From Paenibacillus hunanensis (GTDB lineage Bacteria; Bacillota; Bacilli; Paenibacillales; Paenibacillaceae), in NCBI RefSeq assembly GCF_014645615.1, contig NZ_BMMB01000009.1:1-64000 (forward strand): DNA of 64,000 bases, given 5' to 3'. Positions 1-8,510 of the stretch are shown piece after piece. The notes beneath the pieces were generated by a model. That model worked only from the letters and a program-made list of their open reading frames with translations, was not told the origin of the DNA and did no database searches. The position numbers and the translations under genes are program-made. Numbering within the stretch: position 1 is the stretch's first letter; each line of letters begins with the position of its first letter.

Positions 1-9
1 TCCAATAAA
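1..9 (-). rRNA. Extreme 5' end of 16S rRNA (partial)
   Basis: Read on the minus strand the window edge gives TTTATTGGA, which resembles the first bases of mature Bacillota 16S rRNA (B. subtilis starts TTTATCGGAGAG). The body of the gene lies outside the window. The call rests on this short match together with the rRNA-type leader upstream of it. Confidence 0.65.
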
Positions 10-155
10 GTGTTTGACTTGCTCATTTTGTTGCTGGCGAGAACATTGCTGTTCTCTATAGTTCGAAGAACCGAAGTTCTTCACTCACTCGTTGTTCAGT
101 TTTCAAAGATCAAACTCTTTCGTTGCCGCTCAGTGTCTCTCACAGCAACTTTTAT

Positions 156-184
156 ATCATATCATGTTGTGTTTCATTCGTCAA
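156..184 (-). promoter_or_regulatory. rRNA promoter nearest 16S (sigma-A type)
   Basis: Minus strand: -35 TTGACG at 184-179, 17-bp spacer, -10 TATGAT at 161-156. This is the most 16S-proximal of three tandem promoters. Its -10 region shares the CATGATAT context with the promoter at 281-309, suggesting duplication. Confidence 0.75.
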
Positions 185-280
185 GCACTTTTTTTGAAGT
201 GTTTTTCGCTTCAAAGCGCTTCACGAAGGAAGCTCATGATATCTTTTCTTTCATTGTCACTCGTTCGTGACAACTTTTAT

Positions 281-309
281 AATATATCATGTGAACTTCA
301 GAGTGTCAA
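281..309 (-). promoter_or_regulatory. rRNA promoter, middle (sigma-A type)
   Basis: Minus strand: perfect -35 TTGACA at 309-304, 17-bp spacer, -10 TATATT at 286-281. It is the closest to consensus of the three rRNA promoters. Confidence 0.8.
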
Positions 310-420
310 CACTTTTTTTCAAGCTCTTAATGAGCTATTCGTTTATAATGTCGACAAAGCCTTGAAGCTCAGCCATTCTGCTCGTTTTCATCAATGTGAT
401 GTTCAAGCGGAACGTTTTAT

Positions 421-450
421 AATTTATCATAAATTAATTATAGAAGTCAA
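421..450 (-). promoter_or_regulatory. rRNA promoter, distal (sigma-A type)
   Basis: Minus strand: -35 TTGACT at 450-445, 18-bp spacer, -10 TAAATT at 426-421. The surrounding sequence is very AT-rich. It is weaker than the other two but sits in a consistent tandem arrangement. Confidence 0.55.
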
Positions 451-813
451 CTATTTATTTATCATCTGTTTTGATGCTTCTTTCTCTTCGTTGAGGACGC
501 TCATTTTTCTGAAAAGTTCTGAAAATCATTGTTTCTTGATTACGTTTTTTTACTTTGTTTCGTAAATTGTAGCTCGGCAACTGTCGTCTTTGGTTTACTT
601 TCATCCTTCCTGTTCTTACTCTAGTTATCTAGTATTAGTTGATTGTGTTTGTTGTTTATCTTAGATATGACTCTTCTTGGTATAGCAATGTGGTGATATA
701 TGGGGTAAGGATGCGTTTATCTGAATGGTAATAGCAGACCTTTATTAAAGATAGGGCAGATATAAATGGTACAGAACTCATGTAAGAACGGCATGTAACT
801 ATAGGAGGCGATG
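451..813. other. Gene-free stretch upstream of the rRNA promoters
   Basis: The first part is AT-rich and lies behind the distal rRNA promoter. The rest leads into the DUF1877 gene. I see no credible gene; open frames here lack ribosome binding sites and coding character. Confidence 0.5.
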
Positions 814-1329
814 ATGGATATGGGTATGACAGGAGCTTATTTTGTAGAGCGGGGGAATTTGCAGCAGATTTTAGATGGTGCCGCGGGACAGCCGGATTTG
901 GATATTGATAAGGCATGGAGTCTGATTGCCGCTATGTTTCCTGATCTACCTGTAGTCCCTGTAACGAATGCTTATCATGTGGAGAGTAGCTTGACGGAAT
1001 TTGGTACATTCTATTTGCCTGCTGAGCAGGTGGCTTATATTGCGGAGAAGCTGCATGAGCTTCAGCAGCCGGAGTCTCTTCAGGAACGTATACATTTTGA
1101 AAAATGGAAGCATAGCTCTATGCATGTTGGCGAGCATCTGGATAATCCGGGATCAGCGGATAGCCTGGAGGATATGGCACAGATTATGCCATTGATGTTT
1201 TCGATTCAGGAGGATGAAACCTATGAGGATGTGGTAGATGGTTATCTATTGCCGCATTTGAATGAAGTGTTCGTGTTATTTGAGAAAGCGGCGACTGAGC
1301 AGGCTGGGGTTGTGTTTGCTATATTTTAA
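814..1329 (+). CDS. DUF1877 (YfbM-like) family protein
   Basis: This cytoplasmic protein of about 171 residues resembles the DUF1877/YfbM family. It has the short N-terminal strand (MTGAYF), the 'DIDKAW' stretch that follows an early acidic segment, and an acidic C-terminal half. The molecular function of the family is unknown. AGGAGG at 803-808 is followed by ATG codons at 811, 814 and 820. The one at 814 has the best spacing (5 nt), so it is preferred; 820 is possible. The gene stands alone on the plus strand between the rRNA leader and a terminator-like hairpin at 1513-1548. Confidence 0.75.
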   Translation: MDMGMTGAYFVERGNLQQILDGAAGQPDLDIDKAWSLIAAMFPDLPVVPVTNAYHVESSLTEFGTFYLPAEQVAYIAEKLHELQQPESLQERIHFEKWKHSSMHVGEHLDNPGSADSLEDMAQIMPLMFSIQEDETYEDVVDGYLLPHLNEVFVLFEKAATEQAGVVFAIF

Positions 1330-1512
1330 CGAGATTAGATAGGTTAGCTGTGGAAATGGATGGTTTGATATGGGGTGGATGCTCCTCTGGAGTATGTGAG
1401 CCTGTTATATGTAAGCTAGTTGGAGGAATGCAGGTAGTCTTTTTGTTTGATATCGGTGAGTTGTTATTTGACGGTTATTATAGATATAAAAATCATTGTA
1501 GATATACAAAGA

Positions 1513-1548
1513 GAGTGCTCGGTAGTGTAAATACCGGGCACTCTTTTT
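1513..1548 (+). terminator. Rho-independent terminator
   Basis: A 12-bp stem (GAGTGCTCGGTA with TACCGGGCACTC, one G-T pair) around a 7-nt loop is followed by TTTTT. It lies about 190 bp after the DUF1877 stop and faces the convergent ygxA gene. The 1330-1512 stretch before it holds nothing else I can identify. Confidence 0.8.
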
Positions 1549-1618
1549 GAGTTGAGCTTTTGTTTAGATATTGGGCTTAAATGGTTGAGTGCTTAGACGA
1601 ATGGTTTGGCTATTAAGC

Positions 1619-2497
1619 TTAGTGTAGCGAATAGTGAATCTCTCGCTCCCCGCCTGCTTTTGGATTCCAGATGGTTGTTTCTTTGATCAGTGAGCGATAG
1701 ACAAGCTTGCGGACGATCATGGATAGTCGGCTGCCTACATGACATAGCTCTGGATGATCGAGTAGCTCGCGGATGCTCCATGGCTGTTGGCGGCTACGGA
1801 GAACACGGAACAATGATGCTGAGCATTCGCTCATTTTGGACATGACAGAAAATTCGCAGGCTAGCAAGACTAGCTCTACCCTTTGCTCCATCGTTTCGTT
1901 GCTAAAGGCTAGCTGCTCATACAGCTTGTGTACATCCAGCTTATGTTCTCTCACTTGCTCCCATACTGCCATTTCTGGATAAATGCCCTTTTCGCATAGA
2001 TCAATTCGTGCCCAGTGCGGAAGGGCCTGAAAAATGCAGTTGTACGCATCCATCACCTGTTGCTGCTGCATATGGCGTCTCGCTTCTACATATAGCTCCA
2101 AAAATCTAGCAAACTCTAGCAGAATGCGACGCTCGCTCAATGGTCGTTCAAAATGTGCAAACTGCTTGCGTAAACGCTCTAGCTCGCGGTCGGTATCCCA
2201 GATGAGCTCGCCTTTTAAAAACTGTTCGACAATCATATGATTCCTACCGGTGATTGTATCGTTTTCCAGCACCTGACGATCGATATAGATCACCTGTATG
2301 TTTTTATTACTCGCATCCATGCGATGCTCTATGATTGCCTCGTCCTCATGCTGACGATATACAACAATAATCAACACATCGAAATCATGAAGCAATGAAC
2401 CGTCAAAGTTTCCGCTCGTTTTGCGGGAAGCGACGGCTCCGATGATCCGATGATTATTTCGCTTTTCATGAAGAAAAGAAAGGTTGGTTAATTCCAC
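1619..2497 (-). CDS. ygxA: YgxA-like nucleotidyltransferase-fold protein
   Basis: A 292-residue protein matching the Bacillota YgxA family. Its N-terminal part (about 1-120) looks like a nucleotidyltransferase fold (IIGAVASRKTSG, then an acidic HDFDVLIIV strand). A helical middle follows, then a winged-helix-like C-terminal part. The substrate is not known. It starts with GTG at 2497 behind GAGGGGG. In B. subtilis ygxA and perR also lie beside an rRNA operon, and that order is largely kept here, which supports the assignment. It ends about 70 bp from a convergent terminator. Confidence 0.8.
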   Translation of the reverse strand: MELTNLSFLHEKRNNHRIIGAVASRKTSGNFDGSLLHDFDVLIIVVYRQHEDEAIIEHRMDASNKNIQVIYIDRQVLENDTITGRNHMIVEQFLKGELIWDTDRELERLRKQFAHFERPLSERRILLEFARFLELYVEARRHMQQQQVMDAYNCIFQALPHWARIDLCEKGIYPEMAVWEQVREHKLDVHKLYEQLAFSNETMEQRVELVLLACEFSVMSKMSECSASLFRVLRSRQQPWSIRELLDHPELCHVGSRLSMIVRKLVYRSLIKETTIWNPKAGGEREIHYSLH

Positions 2498-2708
2498 GTT
2501 ATCCCCCTCATCCGTTTAACGAAATATGGATGGCAATTCTAGTCGTTGAACTTTCCGGGCAGTATGCCTTCTTACCAGTCCATATTTCTACAAACCCTTC
2601 TTTTTCTCCTGCCGAACAGATTATGAATTTTCATAGTCATAAAATAAATTTAGGGAATGAGCTATAAAGCTATCGCATGAATAGGGGCTGAGTCCGTGCT
2701 TAAACATG

Positions 2709-2755
2709 TAAAAACACGGCAGTCTCCCTTTTTCATGGAAGAAAGCTGCCGTGTT
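2709..2755 (-). terminator. Terminator-like hairpin downstream of the GH18 gene
   Basis: A perfect 10-bp stem (AACACGGCAG/CTGCCGTGTT) is followed on the minus strand by a T run (TTTTTACA). It is about 300 bp beyond the GH18 stop codon, so the transcript would carry the 8-bp repeat tract in its 3' untranslated region. Confidence 0.6.
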
Positions 2756-2936
2756 ATGGATGGGGAGGGCGTGGTGTTGATGTGGATGGTTTGTTATTGA
2801 GGTTTGTTATTGAATATACATCTGTTCTGAAATGCATCTAGGATCGATGACTTGAGTGAATGTGAGCTGGTTGCATGGGCTGATTGGCGAGAATGCTCAC
2901 TAACATAAATAAACATCGCTGGGGGTAGCAAGTTTT

Positions 2937-3032
2937 GAGTTCTTGAGTTCTTGAGTTCTTGAACTTTTGAGCTTTCGAGCTTTTGAGCTTTTGAGCTTTT
3001 GAGCTTTTGAGCTTTTGAGCTTTTGAGCTTTT
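2937..3032. repeat. Twelve-unit 8-bp tandem repeat
   Basis: The tract is built from 8-bp units. Three GAGTTCTT units and a GAACTTTT unit come first, then GAGCTTTC and seven GAGCTTTT units, with no interruption. It begins 22 bp beyond the GH18 stop. The identical units at one end and diverged ones at the other suggest growth by replication slippage. It is not coding. Confidence 0.95.
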
Positions 3033-3054
3033 GGTGATGCTAACTGCTTCCTAC

Positions 3055-4764
3055 TCACTTTTTAATATTGTCGAGTACGTTCCATGCTCGATCATCGCCT
3101 AGACCTCTTGTCCAGGAAGCGATACCGGCAAGGCCTAGCTTGCTCGCTAGTTGGACTCGTGCTTGTAGAGACACCTCATCCTCTAACCATATTTTATGGA
3201 TCGCGCCGTTTTCCTTGTACTCTACGTAGTTTTGTCCGGTTGTCTGATCATAAACGGGCTGGATTCCTTTTTCCTTGATCAGGTTAGCTACGCGCTGCAT
3301 GCCGAGTGCGCGTGAAGAAACTTTGGTTTTACCATTGGTCTGTTGCTCTGTCCATACGCGTGTATAGAGAGGGACGCCCAGAATTAATTTATCTGCTGGC
3401 ACCTCGTCCTCCTGTAGTACACGCTGGACAGCATTTTCTACCCATGGTAGCGAAGCGACCGAACCGGCTTGCGGACTGGATGCCCAGTGCTCGTCATACG
3501 CCATCAGCATCATATAATCTAGCGAAGGGGCTAGCGCACGACGATCGAGAAACTTCGACCACAGCTCGCTATTGGACTTGGGCGTAACATCCATCGACAG
3601 CACCAGATCGCGCTGCGTGGCAAGTGGCTTCAGCTCACGGATAAATTGCACCACATTCGGACCATCAGAGGTGTGTACACTTTCAAAGTCGATGTTAATT
3701 CCGTCGAGCTGATACATACTCGCATACTCTAGCATCTGAGTGATAATGCGGCTTCGATTCTCATACGTACCCAGCGCAACGGTTGTACGATCCGCATCAA
3801 AGCCATTACTGAGTAGCGCCCAGACTTCTTTGTTTCGATTATGCGCCCAATTCACATATTCCATATCTGCATTACTGCGCACATTGCCCTTACTATCGAT
3901 AATCTCAAACCAGGTTGGACTCAGTACATTGACGCCAGGCAATTCGCCAATCGAATGCGGATTGATACGACTGTCATAAACAGCTTCCCATGCTAAATTC
4001 ACCTTTTTTCCGCGCCAATCGGTTTCCTTTCGGTTATCCGGACTATTCGGTACTGGAACGGTGACGAGATCATTAAGGGAAATGTGCTGACGCTGGATAT
4101 AGCCAGCAACGCCATTATCTAGCTGAGCTAATACCCATTGCTCGCCTGTCTCCCAGATACGCAATCGTTGATTGGCAGTCACATCCGCATAGATTCGGGA
4201 GTGGATACTGGCTGCTGCACGTATCGGTACTGCCTGATCATTCTCTGCTGTTGTATGCGCATATTGAATCCGGTCGCCTGCACGCATTAAAATCACTGCG
4301 CCAGTCTGTGGATCCTCATAAAAATCAATATGATAAATATGCTTGAGCGGTGCTACTGGAATATAGACGATATCGCCTATCTGCTCTGGTGCAACACGAA
4401 GCTGCACAGACTTCATATTCAGATTCGCCGTCTTACTGCCTTCCTGTAGCTGCATAATATTGTTGCCCGTTGTTAAAATAACCGAGCGTGTAGCTTCTTC
4501 ATAATGAATATTGGCATTGATCTGCTCCTGTACAACGGACAATGGCAATTGAAGCGATTCACCTGTTCCATGAGCAGGCTCATCCATTAAAACTCCCTCT
4601 ACAAATATAGGCTTCTTTAAACCTTTCCAGTCGGGCTGTTCATGCAAGGGATTCGGTAAAATCAGAAAAGCGGCAAGTCCGGCTGCAAGGATCAACATCC
4701 ATATTGTGATCCACCATTTGATCATACGACTTTTGCGTGCACGCGAACGTCTTTGTCTGGTCAA
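3055..4764 (-). CDS. Membrane-anchored GH18 glycosidase with SH3-like domain
   Basis: A 569-residue extracellular protein with a very basic N-terminus and one membrane segment (about 16-36). Next comes a copper-amine-oxidase-N-like stalk domain (about 50-160), then an SH3b-like domain (about 175-230, with VPIRAAAS and YIQRQHI). A glycoside hydrolase family 18 domain fills about 250-565. The GH18 motif DGINIDFE runs from 354 to 361 and provides the acid catalyst Glu361, so activity is expected. Related Bacillota proteins act on chitin-like or peptidoglycan sugar chains, often in spore cortex or wall turnover; the substrate here is not determined. Translation starts at TTG 4764, five bases after AGGAGG. 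It is transcribed in the same direction as perR but has its own leader. Confidence 0.85.
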   Translation of the reverse strand: MTRQRRSRARKSRMIKWWITIWMLILAAGLAAFLILPNPLHEQPDWKGLKKPIFVEGVLMDEPAHGTGESLQLPLSVVQEQINANIHYEEATRSVILTTGNNIMQLQEGSKTANLNMKSVQLRVAPEQIGDIVYIPVAPLKHIYHIDFYEDPQTGAVILMRAGDRIQYAHTTAENDQAVPIRAAASIHSRIYADVTANQRLRIWETGEQWVLAQLDNGVAGYIQRQHISLNDLVTVPVPNSPDNRKETDWRGKKVNLAWEAVYDSRINPHSIGELPGVNVLSPTWFEIIDSKGNVRSNADMEYVNWAHNRNKEVWALLSNGFDADRTTVALGTYENRSRIITQMLEYASMYQLDGINIDFESVHTSDGPNVVQFIRELKPLATQRDLVLSMDVTPKSNSELWSKFLDRRALAPSLDYMMLMAYDEHWASSPQAGSVASLPWVENAVQRVLQEDEVPADKLILGVPLYTRVWTEQQTNGKTKVSSRALGMQRVANLIKEKGIQPVYDQTTGQNYVEYKENGAIHKIWLEDEVSLQARVQLASKLGLAGIASWTRGLGDDRAWNVLDNIKK

Positions 4765-4871
4765 GGTAACCTCCTACTATGCTTATGTTAGTATGTTGGG
4801 GTGTTACTTATACGGTACTGCTTATCCACATTACGTATCTTGATCATCATATTCTCGATCAACGGCTTGAT

Positions 4872-4907
4872 AAAAAAAGCAGCACGACATCATATTGTCC
4901 GTGCTGC
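4872..4907 (-). terminator. perR terminator
   Basis: Minus strand: GCAGCACG stem, 13-nt loop, CGTGCTGC, then a run of seven T. It starts about 30 bp after the perR stop codon and precedes the GH18 gene. Confidence 0.9.
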
Positions 4908-4935
4908 TGGCATTGGTTCTGTTCTCATTCTATTT

Positions 4936-5361
4936 CTATTGATGCTGACATTGCTTACAAATGCCATATAGCTCCATGCGGTGTCCGGCAATCTGATAGC
5001 CTGTATGTCTTGCCGCCTGATCCTCAATATGAGTCAGCGCAGGATAATGAAAATCTTCAATCTTGCCGCATTGCTGGCAAATGATATGATAATGCTCGCT
5101 CACATTGGCATCGAAACGACTGGAGCTATCTCCATAGGTTAATTCGCGTACCATGCCTGCTTCGGTGAGCATTTTCAAATTATTATAAACGGTTGCTACA
5201 CTCATGCTCGGAAATTGTGGCGCTAACGAACGATAAATCTCATCTGCGGTCGGATGCTCCATCGAATCCATGAGATAAGTCAGAATGGCATGACGCTGAG
5301 GCGTAATGCGAACTCCACTCGTTTTCAATTGTTCCAATGCATGCTCTACTCGTGCTGTCAT
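4936..5361 (-). CDS. perR: Peroxide stress repressor PerR (Fur family)
   Basis: A 141-residue Fur-family repressor with an N-terminal winged helix (about 1-85) and a C-terminal dimerisation domain. All PerR metal ligands are in place, one residue earlier than in B. subtilis. The sensing site is His36, Asp84, His90, His92 and Asp103; the structural zinc cysteines are 95, 98, 135 and 138. Asp103, where Fur has Glu, points to PerR rather than Fur or Zur. By family knowledge it represses catalase, haem-synthesis and iron-storage genes and is inactivated by iron-catalysed histidine oxidation. I see no clear PerR box before it, only an inverted repeat (CTAATC...GATTAG) at about 5401-5427. Confidence 0.93.
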   Translation of the reverse strand: MTARVEHALEQLKTSGVRITPQRHAILTYLMDSMEHPTADEIYRSLAPQFPSMSVATVYNNLKMLTEAGMVRELTYGDSSSRFDANVSEHYHIICQQCGKIEDFHYPALTHIEDQAARHTGYQIAGHRMELYGICKQCQHQ

Positions 5362-5578
5362 GGGTTCACCATCCTGTCTAGCTTCGTCTCTGTTCGGGAG
5401 TCTAATCCTACTCAGCTTTAAGATTAGCCTGCACGCTTGGAACGAGCACTCTATATATCTTAACGATGCTCAATTGTAATGTATTGTATGCACTACAGAA
5501 GCCCTTGTTACTCCAGCCCATTCTGCACGGTTTCCATTGTACGTGCTATAAATTGGGCTTGTCAACGCTGTACATACT

Positions 5579-7021
5579 TCACGAAGCAGAGGTGGAGGCT
5601 CCTTCCGCAGCATCTGAGTTCTGCGAGTTGGAGTCAGGCTGGTTGTTCGTCGTTCCACCCTCATTGCCATTCGTCGCGGGAGCATCTGTATTATTCGATT
5701 CTCCATTGCCTGTAGTATCCACACCTTCAGGTACGATCTGCTCTGCATCATTGTTCTGGATCAGCGCATCCGTATTACGAAGCACATTCAAATCCCCATT
5801 TCCATCGACTCGAACGGTATGATCATCATTGCCAAATGTGCCGGAAAGTGTTTTGTTCTTCGTTTCAAGCGGTAGATCGGTTTTGATCGTACCGTAGCTG
5901 TTCGAGCCGTCCACGGTATAATCACCCGATGGTGGCAGATACAGATTAATTACACCGACAGCGCTATACACAGACCAATCGTCGCCAATACTAACCGAGC
6001 GAATCTCAATATTGCCATTAAGCGTCTCTGCCTTCACACCAAAATTAGCTTCATTGACGAAAATATTACCGTTGCGCGTATTCACCTCAATATCGCCCAG
6101 GCTGCTCGTCAACGAAATATCCCCTACCTGTGTATACAGGCGCGCTGAGCCACTCACATCATGGACGCGGAAGTTCCCCTGACTCGTATCCGCACTCAGA
6201 TTACCCAGTACAGAGTTAATCACTACATTACCTGTGGTTGCCTGCGCCTTCACGTCGCCCATCACTTTATTTAATACAATGCTACCACTACCGGTACGCA
6301 CGGAAATATTGCGAAGAGCTTCCACATTGCTCATGCTAATCTTGCCATTCGTTGTCTGCATATTAATATCGAAGTGACGTGATGCGGGTAAAACGATCTC
6401 CATATTGACACGCGGCTGACGATTTTTGGATTCGCCATATGTTTTCGTTTCTGCATGAATGTTAATCTCTTGTCCTTCGCTTGCCTTGATGGTAGTCGCT
6501 TCGGCAATGGCACGTGCATCCTCCGCCTTGATCTCATCCACCCATACAACAGGACGAACCTGAATCTGCTCCACATTGCCTGTCCGTACAATCAAGTCAC
6601 CGTTAATGCCTTCAATCGTAATCTCATCTGTATCTTCGGTTACTGGCACATTGACACGCGCAAGCTCCGTACGTGTACCGGAGGCTTCACTAAATTCAGC
6701 CGAAGCAGCGGTCAGATCAAGGCTAACTCGACTCCATAGATAGAGATATTGATTCTGCTCCGTTACAAGAAATACGGCTGCTGCGGCAATGACAGCCAGC
6801 AAAATCCCTTTAATATCAAATCGCATACGCAGCAGACGGCGCTTGGCGAATAGATAGAACACAATATACTCGATTCCCCACGCGACTAAAATAAGCGGCC
6901 ACCACGTGAGTAGTAGCAGTAATTGGCCGCCATCGGTACGTTGATCGATGATAACGAGAACGCCCAGTACGATCCACAGCAGCGCTGCGGTCAGGCGACC
7001 AACTTTAATTTTTGCGGGCAT
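5579..7021 (-). CDS. Membrane protein with DUF4097 beta-repeat domain
   Basis: About 480 residues. The first 100 residues hold three membrane segments (about 10-28, 33-55 and 67-85), similar to LiaI/LiaF-type membrane modules. An extracellular domain follows, full of short repeated strands such as GNISV, GNVVI and GDIEV; this is the DUF4097 right-handed beta-helix pattern. The last 60 residues are a low-complexity N/T/S/G/D tail. DUF4097 proteins are often tied to envelope-stress systems, and the function here is not known. The start at 7021 is chosen because AGGAGGT precedes it. It overlaps the end of the upstream gene by 17 bp, so translation is probably coupled. Confidence 0.8.
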   Translation of the reverse strand: MPAKIKVGRLTAALLWIVLGVLVIIDQRTDGGQLLLLLTWWPLILVAWGIEYIVFYLFAKRRLLRMRFDIKGILLAVIAAAAVFLVTEQNQYLYLWSRVSLDLTAASAEFSEASGTRTELARVNVPVTEDTDEITIEGINGDLIVRTGNVEQIQVRPVVWVDEIKAEDARAIAEATTIKASEGQEINIHAETKTYGESKNRQPRVNMEIVLPASRHFDINMQTTNGKISMSNVEALRNISVRTGSGSIVLNKVMGDVKAQATTGNVVINSVLGNLSADTSQGNFRVHDVSGSARLYTQVGDISLTSSLGDIEVNTRNGNIFVNEANFGVKAETLNGNIEIRSVSIGDDWSVYSAVGVINLYLPPSGDYTVDGSNSYGTIKTDLPLETKNKTLSGTFGNDDHTVRVDGNGDLNVLRNTDALIQNNDAEQIVPEGVDTTGNGESNNTDAPATNGNEGGTTNNQPDSNSQNSDAAEGASTSAS

Positions 7022-7574
7022 GTATCGCACCTCCTGTCTCTCCCTGAGCAGGTCGATGCAATGCACGATAAATACGAATCAGCTGGAATACGAGTAATGC
7101 AAACCCAATTAACAGGCACACGCCAGCAGTGGCATAGCCTGCCCAGAAGCTGACAATATTCCGTAGCCAATACGGTCTGAGCCAGAATAGACAGATCAAT
7201 GCGCCTTCTACGATGAGCAAAATCCCAAAATAAATACCACGTAGCTTGGCAAAGGCTGGGCTCGACTTCTTAAATGGCACCAGCGCCCGAATATGATTAT
7301 TGATCCAATCTGTCGATTGCAGTACATCATAGATATTGTAAAAATAAATAATCGGTACAATTAGGGCAAGGATGATCAGCAGCGGCAGGTTGATCTGAAT
7401 ACCTTTTGACGTAAAATATAGCAACGCCGACACATCGAGCAGCAATAGCACGATGAACTGAATGCCCTTTTGTACCAGTCCCAAATAAATATGACCCAGC
7501 CCCGGAAACAATGCAGCGATGAGTAGTGCGAAAAATTTACGTTTCAGCGGGAGCTTTGAGGGTGATGTGGTCAT
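7005..7574 (-). CDS. Multi-pass membrane protein of unknown function
   Basis: About 189 residues with roughly five hydrophobic segments. The first (FFALLIAALFPGLGHIYLG) resembles the start of TM2-type and other small membrane proteins with a GxGxxYxG turn. No catalytic motif is visible. The start at 7574 (MTTSPSK) follows GGAGG; the upstream extension of the frame is less likely. It is the first gene of a two-gene operon with the DUF4097 protein, overlapping it by 17 bp, which suggests a shared envelope role (inference). Confidence 0.7.
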   Translation of the reverse strand: MTTSPSKLPLKRKFFALLIAALFPGLGHIYLGLVQKGIQFIVLLLLDVSALLYFTSKGIQINLPLLIILALIVPIIYFYNIYDVLQSTDWINNHIRALVPFKKSSPAFAKLRGIYFGILLIVEGALICLFWLRPYWLRNIVSFWAGYATAGVCLLIGFALLVFQLIRIYRALHRPAQGETGGAIHARKN

Positions 7575-7796
7575 GGCCGGGTCCTCCTTCCATTTCAAAA
7601 CCAAAACAGCAATAGATTGAACATAAGTCTGTGTACTATTTACACCGAAGTGCTCCTTTTGATTCGGCAATCGCGAATCATTACGGGAATCGTTATCTAT
7701 TTCATCCGCTATATACATGCTGTAAACTGCTAACCGATCGGGTACGATGGATGTATATAAGGTGTTGGTCTGTCTAGACGTTAAGCGCTAGCCCGA

Positions 7797-8510
7797 CTAC
7801 TCAATCGAAACGGCGGTGACACCATCGATCTTCTGCATTCGGCTAATAATGTCCATCGGTCGATACTCATGGTGAATCTCTACATTCATACGCAGCTCAG
7901 TGAGCAAGGTCTCGGAGGAGATCGTATGACCACTGCGTTCTTTGATAAAGGTAATCTTCTTAATGGTAATATTTTCAGCGTACATGAATTTGGACACTCG
8001 CTCCAGCGTCAGTACGCCAGATATTCCTTCGACGGTAATCGCATGCGCCTTACTACGGCGAATATAACGGAGTTCTACAATGTTAAGTACCCACAAATTC
8101 ACCAGCACTAAAAATGTCGCGACGAAGGCAGCGAAAAAGAAGCCTGCTCCAATCGCCAAGCCGATCGCAGCAACAACCCATAATGAAGCAGCTGTCGTCA
8201 AGCCGGTAATCGCTTTGCCTGTAAATAGAATCGTACCCGCACCAAGGAAACCGATCCCCGAAATAACAGCTGTAGCCAGACGCGCTGGATCAATACGCAC
8301 ATTCGTCTCCGCTACAAATTCGGAAAACCCATATACGGACAGCATCATAATCAGCGCAGAGCCAACACAGACCAGAATATGTGTCCGCAAGCCTGCCGCA
8401 TGACTGGAACGTTCACGCTCCCAGCCGATCAGACCGCCAAGCAGCATCGCCGCCAGCAGTCGCAATAAGATGTGAATATTATCGATATACCACGGATCAT
8501 GAACCGGCAT
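7797..8510 (-). CDS. MgtC/SapB family membrane protein
   Basis: About 237 residues. The N-terminal half has four to five membrane helices with the MgtC hallmarks LLGGLIGWERE and GIGFLGAGTI. The C-terminal half is a small soluble ACT-like domain. In other bacteria MgtC proteins influence magnesium homeostasis and F1Fo ATPase activity; the exact role here is unknown. ATG at 8510 overlaps the stop of the preceding GNAT gene (TGATG), with GGAGGT six bases upstream. A TTG three bases earlier is too close to that site. Confidence 0.87.
   Translation of the reverse strand: MPVHDPWYIDNIHILLRLLAAMLLGGLIGWERERSSHAAGLRTHILVCVGSALIMMLSVYGFSEFVAETNVRIDPARLATAVISGIGFLGAGTILFTGKAITGLTTAASLWVVAAIGLAIGAGFFFAAFVATFLVLVNLWVLNIVELRYIRRSKAHAITVEGISGVLTLERVSKFMYAENITIKKITFIKERSGHTISSETLLTELRMNVEIHHEYRPMDIISRMQKIDGVTAVSIE

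Larger units (their letters stand above)
10..310 (-). promoter_or_regulatory. rRNA operon leader with antitermination-like box and processing hairpins
   Basis: On the minus strand 91-113 reads TTTGATCTTTGAAAACTGAA, the motif found in Bacillota rRNA leaders and spacers that contains a boxA-like core (CTTTGAAAA) for Nus-dependent antitermination. Two hairpins lie closer to the 16S start. At 65-82 there is a perfect 7-bp stem closed by a TTCG tetraloop, and at 39-56 a 6-bp stem (GAGAAC/GTTCTC). Such stems in rRNA leaders usually take part in processing. No protein gene is supported here despite open frames on the plus strand. Confidence 0.75.

Noticed and set aside
10..565. Two overlapping plus-strand open frames (about 86 and 157 codons)
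   Set aside because: They run antisense through the rRNA leader and promoters, have no ribosome binding site and show no protein-like composition.
1350..1550. Plus-strand open frame of about 66 codons
   Set aside because: It runs into the terminator at 1513-1548 and has no start signal.
2937..3032. Considered as a CRISPR-like array
   Set aside because: Units are 8 bp and directly adjacent, with no spacers. It is a simple tandem repeat.
5362..5470. PerR box for autoregulation of perR
   Set aside because: No sequence close to TTATAATnATTATAA was found. The inverted repeat CTAATC...GATTAG does not fit the consensus.
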